From a virus: 48,891 bases of DNA. The notes below the pieces were generated by a model, which had not been told where the DNA came from, did no database searches, and was given only the letters and a program-made list of their open reading frames with translations. Where the stretch lies: positions 1-48,891 of the IMG/VR virus record IMGVR_UViG_3300046660_000247. The stretch is one strand, 5' to 3'. Of this stretch, positions 41,599 through 48,841 are shown in pieces (position 1 is the stretch's first letter; each line of letters starts with the position of its first letter). Both the position numbers and the translations under genes were made by a program.

Positions 41599-41782
41599 CG
41601 CTGTACACTATAGGGGAGACCTGAGGGGCATTTTTGGCCTAAATCAAGCCCTATTAAGACGGCATATCAATAATATCATGACTTTACAAGCATGTCTCAA
41701 TACTTCAAATGAATCACTCGATTAAGACATACCAAGACAGGCTCAAAATCATGGTACGCGTTTCACCTGTTTCGGAGCGGGA

Positions 41783-41811
41783 TTGACATTAATAACGGTT
41801 TTAACGATCAT
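41783..41811 (+). promoter_or_regulatory. Promoter of the AP2-like gene
   Basis: TTGACA (41783-41788) and GATCAT (41806-41811), 17 bp apart, 27 nt before the start codon. Confidence 0.5.
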
Positions 41812-41838
41812 TATTCGATACCACGGAGATTCGGGTAA

Positions 41839-42351
41839 ATGATGTTACGCGGCACCATAATAATTGATGGTATGGAATTATCGGCAACGATCAGCGTTCC
41901 GCATAAAATAACGGGTCGCATTGTTAAATATCGCAACGGAAAACTGCGCGTATATAAGAATGAGAACGGTCGACAGGTTCACTTGGGATATTATGAGAAT
42001 GAAATCGACGCACAGCGAGCAGCACGGCTAGGCCGAAACCTCACGCCGGCTAAACCTGTGAATGATGGTATCCGCAAGACAGCGCGCGGCTATAGGGTGT
42101 CGTTGACGCTCCGTCGCGGCCACACGGTGAAGCTCGGGGAATATCCGACCAGGGGCAACGCAATGCTTGTCCGCGACGTGGTGGCGCGACGTGCCGGCAT
42201 TGCTGCGCTTGTTCCGGACTATGAAATGCCGCTTGCATTTGTAACAAATCCGGTGGCTCGATCTTACATTACGGATATCGTCCGACCCGCAACGATCGAG
42301 GAAACGACCATATTTTTCATACGGGTCGCCTCAATAAATGACATAAATTAA
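41839..42351 (+). CDS. AP2-like DNA-binding protein with two domains
   Basis: 170 residues. Two similar segments, YRNGKLRVYKNENGRQVHLG then YYENEIDAQRAARLG (about 30-68), and GYRVSLTLRRGHTVKLGEY then RGNAMLVRDVVARRAG (about 85-120), have the three-strand plus helix pattern of AP2/integrase-type DNA-binding domains. No nuclease domain is attached, unlike phage AP2-HNH proteins. GGAG 10 nt before ATG. First rightward gene after the repeat hub, so it may bind its ATACCA or GTTTCAC repeats as regulator or initiator. Confidence 0.65.
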   Translation: MMLRGTIIIDGMELSATISVPHKITGRIVKYRNGKLRVYKNENGRQVHLGYYENEIDAQRAARLGRNLTPAKPVNDGIRKTARGYRVSLTLRRGHTVKLGEYPTRGNAMLVRDVVARRAGIAALVPDYEMPLAFVTNPVARSYITDIVRPATIEETTIFFIRVASINDIN

Positions 42352-42371
42352 CCTATATTAAGTTTGTACAT

Positions 42372-42410
42372 TTGACATTTGACGCGCTGCAATGTAAAAA
42401 GTATTTGTCA
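42372..42410 (+). promoter_or_regulatory. Promoter with 19-bp operator (copy 1)
   Basis: TTGACA (42372-42377) and TAAAAA (42395-42400), 17 bp apart. The -10 lies inside the site ATGTAAAAAGTATTTGTCA (42392-42410), copy 1 of the palindromic family also found at 42869 and 45666. Confidence 0.6.
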
Positions 42411-42437
42411 AATTCGTTTCCCGCCAGGAGAAATTAT

Positions 42438-42788
42438 ATGTCAGTGCGTGAGTTGCTGTTGAACCGTAAAAACGAGATCGCGGCAGAGATTGAAAAATTG
42501 CAGACGGAGACGCGCGAGATCGACAAGATGTTGTCCGTGACGCTGACGGTGCCCCCTGCCGTTATACAGCGAGCGACACCCCCGGAACCGGACCAGCGAC
42601 CGACCACGAAGGACGAGGCAATCATTGACGCGATCAAGGCCGGTAACAACACGCCCGCCAAGATATCCGGCTACATCCGCCAAAAGCTCGGGGTCGACGT
42701 CAACGACGCATCCACAAGAACGCGCCTCAGCCGCATGAAGGCCGCCGACAAACTAAGTCACGACGGCTTCGGCTGGAAACTAAAGTAA
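42438..42788 (+). CDS. Coiled-coil/winged-helix DNA-binding protein
   Basis: 116 residues from ATG 42438 (AGGAG 8 nt ahead). N-terminal helix pair (RELLLNRKNEIAAEIEKLQT, 4-50) for dimerisation, Pro-rich linker, and a C-terminal region PTTKDEAIIDAIKAGNNTPA...LSRMKAADKLSHDGFGWKL that reads as a winged helix. Its promoter carries the operator, so it is a candidate self-regulating repressor. Followed by a terminator. Confidence 0.65.
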   Translation: MSVRELLLNRKNEIAAEIEKLQTETREIDKMLSVTLTVPPAVIQRATPPEPDQRPTTKDEAIIDAIKAGNNTPAKISGYIRQKLGVDVNDASTRTRLSRMKAADKLSHDGFGWKLK

Positions 42789-42833
42789 CCCGCGACGTCA
42801 CCCGCGACGGAAACCCCATACCGTCACCATAAG

Positions 42834-42860
42834 AGCGCTCCCTAACCGGGGCGCTTTTTT
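42834..42860 (+). terminator. Rho-independent terminator
   Basis: AGCGCTCC (42834-42841), loop CTAACC, GGGGCGCT (42848-42855), then TTTTTT. Clear intrinsic terminator for the 42438-42788 gene. Confidence 0.85.
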
Positions 42861-42868
42861 GTTGCGCA

Positions 42869-42910
42869 ATGTAAAATCTATTTGACACGTTACGACCGAC
42901 GCGTTACAAA
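42869..42910 (+). promoter_or_regulatory. Promoter with 19-bp operator (copy 2)
   Basis: ATGTAAAATCTATTTGACA (42869-42887) ends in the -35 TTGACA (42882-42887). TACAAA (42905-42910) is the -10, 17 bp on. The -10 lies in a GTTACAAACGTTACA block like the one at 8401-8424. Confidence 0.65.
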
Positions 42911-42938
42911 CGTTACATAGACAACGGGAGTGACGCAA

Positions 42939-43157
42939 ATGAACCGCATCGAAGCAATCGCCGAACTGAAGTCCTTCACCAAAGCGTCAAACGCAGCCTG
43001 GAAAGTTCTCATGAACGATCCGCGCGTAATGGCCGACAAGACTGCTACACACACGCCGGAATTGCTTCAGGCTTGGAACAACGCCGCCGACGCGGAACGT
43101 ATGTTCCGGGAAAAGCACGAACTGTGCGATTACCCCAACCGCCGCCGCTCCAATTAG
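42939..43157 (+). CDS. Small hypothetical protein
   Basis: 72 residues from ATG 42939 (GGGAG 9 nt ahead; GTG 42930 rejected). Helical (RIEAIAELKSFTKASNAAWK). First gene of the second accessory operon. Function unknown. Confidence 0.65.
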   Translation: MNRIEAIAELKSFTKASNAAWKVLMNDPRVMADKTATHTPELLQAWNNAADAERMFREKHELCDYPNRRRSN

Positions 43158-43168
43158 GAGCGGCACAC

Positions 43169-43456
43169 ATGGCGCTTAGTATCCCTCCTGTTGTTTTTTC
43201 TAAGCGCTCGGTTTTGTCCGACGAGGAATTGACCGAAGCGCTTACGAGTGCGGCTCGTATCCTTGCCGGAGGCTGTTTCAATAATAGCTATCATAAACAA
43301 TCTGAAGTGAAACGGTTTGTCCAAATTTTGGAAGCCGTGACGCCTTTGGAATACGCCCAAATGTGGCAAGCGTTGTTGCCGGACCGCGACAGACCTGATT
43401 GGACCAAGTGTTCTTTATGGGAAACAGTCACCGGTCAAAAAACGATCGGTATGTGA
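43169..43456 (+). CDS. Small hypothetical protein
   Basis: 95 residues from ATG 43169 (AGGAGC 8 nt ahead). ALTSAARILAGGCFNNSYHK and YAQMWQALLPDRDRPDW. The reading extended to 43073 overlaps the previous gene and is not supported. Function unknown. Confidence 0.62.
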   Translation: MALSIPPVVFSKRSVLSDEELTEALTSAARILAGGCFNNSYHKQSEVKRFVQILEAVTPLEYAQMWQALLPDRDRPDWTKCSLWETVTGQKTIGM

Positions 43457-43457
43457 A

Positions 43458-43544
43458 ATGTTCCCCCAAACCCGTTACATTATCGCCGCTCTTGCCGCCT
43501 GCTTCATTGCTGAGGCGCTGTTTATCAATTGGATGCTGACATGA
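43458..43544 (+). CDS. Tiny membrane protein
   Basis: 28 residues, with a hydrophobic helix YIIAALAACFIAEALFI. Starts 2 nt after the previous stop and its TGA overlaps the ATG of the next gene (ATGA). The coupling supports it, though the ribosome site is weak. Confidence 0.45.
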   Translation: MFPQTRYIIAALAACFIAEALFINWMLT

Positions 43545-43813
43545 CCGACGTGACGCGTGGGCAGCTCTTGCTGCTCGGATATAACATTCTCGCCCGTGTT
43601 GAAAACACCACCACCGACGGTTTCGACTTTTACGTTCAAAACGGCGCATGGAACGGACGATACATCTTTGAGGGCGAACGACTGTTCATGAAAGAATTGA
43701 ACAAGTGGCACGAAGGCATAAAAATAATTTGTGCGGAACAACCGCCCAACGACGTCTTACTGGGTGGTTATAATTCCGTCATTCCTTGGATGCTGTCACA
43801 GGTGTCGGCATGA
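43541..43813 (+). CDS. Small hypothetical protein
   Basis: 90 residues (RVENTTTDGFDFYVQNGAWN, FEGERLFMKELNKWHEGIKI). Coupled to both neighbours by ATGA overlaps. Function unknown. Confidence 0.6.
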   Translation: MTDVTRGQLLLLGYNILARVENTTTDGFDFYVQNGAWNGRYIFEGERLFMKELNKWHEGIKIICAEQPPNDVLLGGYNSVIPWMLSQVSA

Positions 43814-43926
43814 TCCCCGCCGCAAACGTCATGATGCCGCACGCTCCGTATGAAATCATGCTCTTGCCGATGATCGTTTTCGTTGGTCTTGCGTGGCTCG
43901 CGCTGACGATCGGCGGTCAGAAATGA
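43810..43926 (+). CDS. Tiny membrane protein
   Basis: 38 residues with one membrane helix (MLLPMIVFVGLAWLALTIGG). ATGA-coupled to genes on both sides. Confidence 0.5.
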   Translation: MIPAANVMMPHAPYEIMLLPMIVFVGLAWLALTIGGQK

Positions 43927-44387
43927 CAGCGATCATATCCGCATGCGGCACGTATCGTTACCGCCTGGAGCGCACTTGGTCGACCAGTCCGAAGGTCGCA
44001 TTCATCATGCTCAACCCCTCGACGGCCGACGCTGAAAAGGACGATCCGACTATTCGCCGCTGCGTCTCGTTTGCGAAGTCATGGGGTTATGGCGGCCTGA
44101 TCGTCGGGAACCTCTTCGCGCTGCGGTCAACGGACCCGAAAGCGCTGATAAGTGCACCCGACCCGATCGGACCGGACAACGACGCTCATTTGCGAGCGAT
44201 AGCCTTATGTGCCGAACGTGTCGTTTGCGCATGGGGTGCCCACGGTTCGCACCATAACCGCGATAAGCACGTGACCAGGTTGTTTAAGCTTCAGCACGAG
44301 CTCGCGTCATTAGGTGTCACCGGCAAGGGACAACCGAAACACCCGCTTTATATCGCGGCAACAACCGAGTTGAGGAACTTCGAATGA
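43923..44387 (+). CDS. DUF1643 protein
   Basis: 154 residues. YRYRLERTW, VAFIMLNPSTADAEKDDPTI, RRCVSFAKSWGYGGLIVGNL, FALRSTDPKAL and AWGAHGSHHNRDKHV are the signature of DUF1643. Common in phages and plasmids; function unknown, possibly nucleotide- or DNA-related. ATG overlaps the preceding stop. Confidence 0.85.
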   Translation: MTAIISACGTYRYRLERTWSTSPKVAFIMLNPSTADAEKDDPTIRRCVSFAKSWGYGGLIVGNLFALRSTDPKALISAPDPIGPDNDAHLRAIALCAERVVCAWGAHGSHHNRDKHVTRLFKLQHELASLGVTGKGQPKHPLYIAATTELRNFE

Positions 44388-44692
44388 GTGTCATTCACAA
44401 GCAAGAATTACCAATCTTCAAAGCCAATTCCAATATCATTACGCTTCATCTGCCGCCGTTCGCGCGCATCGTCCGCGTTTCGCGGCAGTATCCCGGCGAT
44501 CCGTCGGTATTCGTTTGGTACATCTGCAACCCGAGCTTGCCGGCAGATGAAGCGGTTCGAATTGGGGTCTTTGGTACGGGTCACGCGTTCCCGGCGACGA
44601 TCATCAACGACTATTTGGGAACCGAGATTTTCGATAACGGAGCGCTCGTTTTGCACTTCTTTCTTATGGGGAACACACATGACCAAGGTTAA
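44384..44692 (+). CDS. Small hypothetical protein (DUF7352-like)
   Basis: 102 residues. IFKANSNIITLHLPPFARIV, YPGDPSVFVWYICNP and FGTGHAFPATII form a short beta-rich protein seen in several phages. Function unknown. ATGA overlap with DUF1643. Confidence 0.7.
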   Translation: MSVIHKQELPIFKANSNIITLHLPPFARIVRVSRQYPGDPSVFVWYICNPSLPADEAVRIGVFGTGHAFPATIINDYLGTEIFDNGALVLHFFLMGNTHDQG

Positions 44693-45479
44693 CATCAAAG
44701 ACGAAGCAATTGGCCGCTCGGATCTGTTCCGCATGCCGCCCGACAAGCTGCATATCAAGGAAGACTGGAACAGCCGCAACGATAGCGACCCCGAGAACGA
44801 AGCGCACGTTGAAAGCTTGACCGTCTCGATTATGGAAGTCGGCGTGAAACAACCGCTGACGATCTATCAGGATAGCGGCACGTTCTATGTATCGGACGGC
44901 CATTGCCGACTGAAGGCGGTCCGTCGTGCGATCGAGCGCGGCGCCGATATCAAGTCCGTGCCGGTGCAGCTTGAAGAGCGCTACAGCGACGAGGCGGACC
45001 GGATATTCAGTCAGATCGTGCGGAACTCGGGCAAACCCCTCGCCCCGTTCGAAATGGGGCGCGTCTTCAAGCGGCTGCTTGCGTTCGGCTGGACTGTGGA
45101 TGATATCGCCAAGAAAAGCGGCATCAATCGCGGATGGGTTACCGAGCTCCTGGAGCTTCAGGCGTCGACCGCCGAAATTCAAGAAATGGTGTCGACGGGC
45201 CGGGTGTCTGCCACATTGGCAATTGAATCGTTGCGCAAGGATGGCGACAAGGCCGGTGAAGTGCTGACACAAGCCGTTGCCACCGCACAGGCGGCCGGGA
45301 AGACACGCGCCACAAAGAAACACATCGTCCCGTATGCCGGCAAACCAAAGACCGGGCGCGAACGTCTTAAGGAATTGCTCGGAAAAGACGTGACCTGGAG
45401 CGCTACAGACGGCGCGACATATACGTGTAAAATGACGGTCGACCAATACGCCGAATTTAGATCGCTGATAGGGTTTTGA
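44679..45479 (+). CDS. ParB-like DNA-binding protein
   Basis: 266 residues from ATG 44679 (GGGGA 7 nt ahead). N-terminal ParB/Srx fold: DKLHIKEDWNSRND, LTVSIMEVGVKQPLTIYQDS, YVSDGHCRLKAVRRAIERG. Then an HTH (FGWTVDDIAKKSGINRGWVT). No ParA is encoded, so a regulator or nuclease-like role is more likely than partition. The long reading from 44388 is a shadow of the previous gene. Confidence 0.85.
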   Translation: MTKVNIKDEAIGRSDLFRMPPDKLHIKEDWNSRNDSDPENEAHVESLTVSIMEVGVKQPLTIYQDSGTFYVSDGHCRLKAVRRAIERGADIKSVPVQLEERYSDEADRIFSQIVRNSGKPLAPFEMGRVFKRLLAFGWTVDDIAKKSGINRGWVTELLELQASTAEIQEMVSTGRVSATLAIESLRKDGDKAGEVLTQAVATAQAAGKTRATKKHIVPYAGKPKTGRERLKELLGKDVTWSATDGATYTCKMTVDQYAEFRSLIGF

Positions 45480-45482
45480 TCG

Positions 45483-45650
45483 ATGCGCACCAGGCACGTG
45501 TTGAAATACGGGACGCAAGAAACCTGGTGCGGCGTCGAAATCACCGGATGGTTTTTCACGAGCATTGATCAAGCGGCGGTCAACACGGAACCGATTTGTA
45601 AGAAGTGTAAGACCGCGATTATCGAATGCTTGAAAGCGACCCGCCCGTAA
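45483..45650 (+). CDS. Small Cys-containing protein
   Basis: 55 residues (RTRHVLKYGTQETWCGVEIT, EPICKKCKTAIIECL). The CxxC with other Cys suggests a zinc knuckle. AGGG 9 nt ahead of ATG. The terminator stem overlaps its last codons. Confidence 0.6.
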   Translation: MRTRHVLKYGTQETWCGVEITGWFFTSIDQAAVNTEPICKKCKTAIIECLKATRP

Positions 45651-45665
45651 CACGGCGGGTTTTTT
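45639..45665 (+). terminator. Rho-independent terminator
   Basis: ACCCGCC (45639-45645), 8-nt loop, GGCGGGT (45654-45660), then TTTTT. Ends the operon containing the ParB-like gene. Confidence 0.85.
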
Positions 45666-45684
45666 ATGTAAAACATATTTGACA
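45666..45684 (+). promoter_or_regulatory. 19-bp operator with promoter (copy 3)
   Basis: ATGTAAAACATATTTGACA includes the -35 TTGACA (45679-45684). Positions 2-19 match their reverse complement at 14 of 18 places. No good -10 is obvious downstream. GTAACGTTTG follows, as at the other copies. Confidence 0.55.
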
Positions 45685-45738
45685 TGGCGTAACGTTTGTG
45701 ACACTCTGTCCGTAACGAATGAAACGGAGATGTGCCAA

Positions 45739-45912
45739 ATGTTTCACGATGACGCTGGAATTTCCGCCTGCATCCTTGAAGCCGACCGCGAAGACGTCAA
45801 ATGGCGCCGCCGCACACTGTTCGTCGCCGGATGCCTTGTCGGCGCGCTATTGCTCATGGCGTGGCGTCTGACCGAATACCAGGCGTATATGGAGGCGGCG
45901 GCCCGTGTCTAA
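45739..45912 (+). CDS. Small membrane protein
   Basis: 57 residues from ATG 45739 (GGAG 9 nt ahead). A charged start, then one membrane helix (LFVAGCLVGALLLMAW). Start of the third accessory operon. Confidence 0.6.
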   Translation: MFHDDAGISACILEADREDVKWRRRTLFVAGCLVGALLLMAWRLTEYQAYMEAAARV

Positions 45913-46054
45913 GATCCTGGAGCAATACGTTCAAGAAGCATGGCGGCAGGCGTGCGAATGCGGCCGATCGGAAGCGGTTCGTTTGATGCGTCAGAAGCCG
46001 GTGACGTACAGTGAACGGCCCGACGATGCTCCGCTTAAGGTGGTGCTCCAATGA
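45905..46054 (+). CDS. Small hypothetical protein
   Basis: 49 residues from GTG 45905 (SKILEQYVQEAWRQACECGR...). Overlaps both neighbours; the next gene's ATG overlaps its stop. Function unknown. Confidence 0.5.
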   Translation: MSKILEQYVQEAWRQACECGRSEAVRLMRQKPVTYSERPDDAPLKVVLQ

Positions 46055-46254
46055 TCTATGGCGCGCTAGTCGTCGGCGGACCGCTCAACGGTCAACGCCT
46101 CGCACACACAAGCCAGACCGTTTTGACCGATGGCGAACATTATTCGTTCGGCCCGATCTATCTAGACCACAACAACGAACTGAACGTGTGGACGCCTGCC
46201 GGTCAATCCAGGCTCGAAACCTTGCGTAAGTTGCTGGAGCATTACAAGCCGTGA
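46051..46254 (+). CDS. Small hypothetical protein
   Basis: 67 residues (IYGALVVGGPLNGQRLAHTS, YSFGPIYLDHNNELNVWTPA). The GGPLNG start is seen in other small phage proteins. Function unknown. Confidence 0.65.
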   Translation: MIYGALVVGGPLNGQRLAHTSQTVLTDGEHYSFGPIYLDHNNELNVWTPAGQSRLETLRKLLEHYKP

Positions 46255-46439
46255 AAACATACAACGAAGCGGCCGAACACGCAGTTCAGCATAACTTGCC
46301 GCCAGCGAGCAATGACGACACGTGCAGCCATTGGCGCGAGCTCGGGGTGACCAGGCAGACCGGTTATAACTGGCGGCGCGATGGCGCCCCGCTGACGGCT
46401 CGTCTTGCCGTCGCATGGATGACGAGGGCGGACGGATGA
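46251..46439 (+). CDS. Small HTH protein, Cro-like paralogue
   Basis: 62 residues from GTG 46251 (overlapping the upstream stop). HWRELGVTRQTGYNWRRDG with LTARLAVAWM is an HTH and matches the C-terminal part of the protein at 311-643 (YWKELGV...W...RMAVAWI). Likely a paralogous regulator on the other side of the integrase. Confidence 0.7.
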   Translation: MKTYNEAAEHAVQHNLPPASNDDTCSHWRELGVTRQTGYNWRRDGAPLTARLAVAWMTRADG

Positions 46440-46852
46440 CGCTAGCGGGAAACGACCTGAGACGTGCCATGACAACCTTGGGCGAGTCGATCGCGCGCGT
46501 TGTCGAAGAGAACGAAGAGCTTAAAGCAAAGCTCGAAACTGCAAACGCTCTTGTCACGTGTTGTTGCGGCAACCCTGTGGACACTCACGGTATGGGTGAC
46601 GGTCATTCGCCGGTCGACATGTATCATTACGCACATATGAAGATGGCCGAACAGAACGACCGTTTGAAAAATCTTCTGTGCCTCGCTGACGAAGCTTTAA
46701 TATTGTCGCACGGCAGTTTTCCGTTAGACCGAACGACCGTTGCCGAAAGGCGTCTGAACGACGCCGCCAAGGCTGTGAGGAACGTCACAGGCGATGACTA
46801 CAACAAGCGGAAAGCTATGGCAGCGCTCGCTTTGCTGGAGCACGATCGATGA
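46436..46852 (+). CDS. Hypothetical protein with coiled coil
   Basis: 138 residues from ATG 46436 (ATGA overlap). Helix LGESIARVVEENEELKAKLE, a Cys cluster TCCCGNP, HGMGDGHSPVDMYHYAHMKM with several His, and a C-terminal helix. Could bind metal. Not assigned. Confidence 0.62.
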   Translation: MTLAGNDLRRAMTTLGESIARVVEENEELKAKLETANALVTCCCGNPVDTHGMGDGHSPVDMYHYAHMKMAEQNDRLKNLLCLADEALILSHGSFPLDRTTVAERRLNDAAKAVRNVTGDDYNKRKAMAALALLEHDR

Positions 46853-47025
46853 CCGCCACAGTGCCACAGATCCGGCAAGCGATGGCTGATCTTGCCGGCA
46901 TTATCGAGACGTCACCACACGGTGACAAATATTGGCCGATCTTCGAACGCCTGGAGCGCGAACTAGCGAACCGGGACACGCGCGCCGCACGGTTGGCGGC
47001 GGCTCGGGCACAGGCGGCAGCATGA
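46849..47025 (+). CDS. Small hypothetical protein
   Basis: 58 residues (TATVPQIRQAMADLAGIIET..., ending ARLAAARAQAAA), helical. Overlaps both neighbours by ATGA. Confidence 0.55.
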   Translation: MTATVPQIRQAMADLAGIIETSPHGDKYWPIFERLERELANRDTRAARLAAARAQAAA

Positions 47026-47174
47026 CAGCGTCTTGGATCATCCGTGAGAAAGACACCGGCCGCGTGATTACCGAGACGTTCAATAAAGCTCTTGTCGACG
47101 TGCTGAACACGGCGCGATATGAAGCGGTGCCGATCCAGACGTATTTGGCGGGTTTGAACAAGGTGACGAAATGA
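47022..47174 (+). CDS. Small hypothetical protein
   Basis: 50 residues (TASWIIREKDTGRVITETFN..., ending YLAGLNKVTK). ATG overlaps the upstream stop; its stop overlaps the next ATG. Function unknown. Confidence 0.6.
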   Translation: MTASWIIREKDTGRVITETFNKALVDVLNTARYEAVPIQTYLAGLNKVTK

Positions 47175-47341
47175 GTAAAACTCTTTCGGAAAAGCTGATC
47201 GAGGCAGACGAACGCGGAAGCCGTTACCTTGCGGACGCGAACGAAGCGGCCGAACGCGGCGACACTGTGAAAGCAGAAAAGCTTTACGCTAAGGGTCAAT
47301 ATTGGCTCGATCGTTACAACAAGCTTGCGGGGAACAATTGA
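47171..47341 (+). CDS. Small helical protein
   Basis: 56 residues, amphipathic (SEKLIEADERGSRYLADANE, KAEKLYAKGQYWLDRYNKL). Coupled to both neighbours by overlaps. Resembles small phage proteins with EAA..GD..KAE patterns; function unknown. Confidence 0.58.
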   Translation: MSKTLSEKLIEADERGSRYLADANEAAERGDTVKAEKLYAKGQYWLDRYNKLAGNN

Positions 47342-47529
47342 TGACGGGTCTTAATATCCTCGCCAATAGGTGCCGACTTGAGCCGGAAGACGTTCGGCGT
47401 TTACTCGTGGAAATCCTTGAAGACGGACCGACAGCGGCAAGCGCTGCGCGGACGATCGCCGTTCGAATCGGTGGACCTTCAATGGAAACACCGCGCCTCA
47501 CGCCGTCAGAACCCCCGGATCATAGCTAA
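47341..47529 (+). CDS. Small hypothetical protein convergent with integrase
   Basis: 62 residues (TGLNILANRCRLEPEDVRRL...). Its 3' end overlaps the integrase 3' end by 32 nt. Helical N-terminus; function unknown. Confidence 0.58.
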   Translation: MTGLNILANRCRLEPEDVRRLLVEILEDGPTAASAARTIAVRIGGPSMETPRLTPSEPPDHS

Positions 47530-48841
47530 GCGCTATCCGCTGCATCCGTTCCGCGCGCCACTCCAGCGACCCGCCGTCGCCATATTCGGGGCGGTCCGTG
47601 TCATGCCCGAGCATGCGCCGTCGAAACTCGTCATCGTACCCGGCTTCAAGCATCCGCTTTTCATATGAGTGGCGCAGCGAATAAACCCTGTGGTTGCTGG
47701 TCGGCAGCAATTCGTTCTTCCGCAGATGATACATCAGCATGCGCGATAGATTGAATTCGTTATCGAGGTACGCCGGAAAGCCTTTAGGCGCGCGCTTCAT
47801 CGCTTCCAACGATATACCGACGAGGGGAATAAGACGCGCGCTGTTCTCAGTCTTAAGGTTACGCTCCTCATGGAAAGCTAGCGCCAAGTGCGGAACGGGT
47901 GCATCAAGGCGGATGTTCTCGGGGCGCAGATTGCAAATCTCCGACGGCCGGCAACCGGTTTCAATCAATGCCAAGAAGATCAAACGGAGCTCCTGTTTCA
48001 TGACCTTCAGCGCATCGCTTTTCAGGAACACGCTTTCGATATAGGCCGCCTCGAATGGCGGGATGATCTTTCGTTGTTTCTTCGGATAAGCATATGACAG
48101 CCCGTCAAACGGGTTCTTTATTTCCAACTGGATATATCGCGCGTATTCCCTGAACAGCTTTCGAATGTTCCCGAAACGACGATTCGCCGTGTTCCCGGTG
48201 ATACCTTCGGTCTTGATGCGCTGTTGAAAGTGATTGTGGAATTTGTTCGCGTCCGCCCGCGTGATATCGAGAATCGGTTTATCTCCGATCACCTCGCAAA
48301 ACATATCAACCGAAATATTCTTGATCTTTTTCCAGTTGTCCGCTTGCGCTTCACTCATGCCGCGCAATTCGTCCAGGGCGATTTCCTCGATATAGAGTTT
48401 CATCGCTTCGCGAACGGTCAGTCTCGGTTCGTCGGCGCCGCCCAACACGGCTATTTCGTCGCGAGGAATGTTGACCGCTGCCGAGATCCGTCGAATGATT
48501 TCTTCCACGGTGGAATTCTCAGCAATATCAACCGCAGCCTTGTATTCGAACCCGAGCGCCACGGCCCGCGCCTTAGCCGCCGCATATTGCGCGTGTGCGG
48601 CCTGCGCCGGGTCGTCCAGGGCGAGTCCTTGCCAAAACAGATCGTCCGCCCGCTCCAGGGCATCCCGACGCAGCTTCGCCACTTCAAGGGACGCGGTCTT
48701 TAGAGAGACTTGCACCAGGCCGCGCCCGTCGAGCGAATGGAAGTGAGTCGGGACGCGCCGCACATAGTGCCACTTCTTGCCCCGTCGTTTGAGATACCGC
48801 ATAGGGTCAAGATCGATTATGATAGTCTTCCGGGGTGGCAA
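47498..48841 (-). CDS. int: Tyrosine recombinase integrase
   Basis: 447 residues. N-terminal DUF6538-like start (RRGKKWHYVRRVPTHF), a core-binding region (about 140-245), and a C-terminal catalytic domain. Catalytic residues read as R298 (TGCRPSEICNL), K330, R390 (YSLRH), H413 (MLGHD) and Y420 (RPEYGDG). In the usual H-x-x-R box the first His is replaced by Tyr387. TTG start at 48841 has GGAG 8 nt ahead. Inserts and excises the prophage. Divergent from the HTH gene across the circle join. Confidence 0.92.
   Translation of the reverse strand: MPPRKTIIIDLDPMRYLKRRGKKWHYVRRVPTHFHSLDGRGLVQVSLKTASLEVAKLRRDALERADDLFWQGLALDDPAQAAHAQYAAAKARAVALGFEYKAAVDIAENSTVEEIIRRISAAVNIPRDEIAVLGGADEPRLTVREAMKLYIEEIALDELRGMSEAQADNWKKIKNISVDMFCEVIGDKPILDITRADANKFHNHFQQRIKTEGITGNTANRRFGNIRKLFREYARYIQLEIKNPFDGLSYAYPKKQRKIIPPFEAAYIESVFLKSDALKVMKQELRLIFLALIETGCRPSEICNLRPENIRLDAPVPHLALAFHEERNLKTENSARLIPLVGISLEAMKRAPKGFPAYLDNEFNLSRMLMYHLRKNELLPTSNHRVYSLRHSYEKRMLEAGYDDEFRRRMLGHDTDRPEYGDGGSLEWRAERMQRIALSYDPGVLTA

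Larger units (their letters stand above)
40822..41838. other. Gene-free hub: candidate cos, origin and control region
   Basis: About 1 kb without a convincing gene, between leftward late genes and rightward accessory genes. The left half (to about 41380) is GC-balanced and carries GTTAC, AGTGCAA, GTGCACCA (40996, 41230, 41308) and GTTTCAC repeats. The right half (41380-41840) is strongly AT-rich with ATACCA repeats and a 12-bp stem. TTGCACT-G-AGTGCAA (40934-40948) is a perfect palindrome. Nearness to HNH-terS-terL suggests cos here. The AT-rich part could be an origin. Confidence 0.55.

Noticed and set aside
44388-44678. N-terminal extension of the ParB-like protein
   Set aside because: It is the shifted frame of the 44384-44692 gene; ATG 44679 has a good ribosome site and begins the conserved domain.
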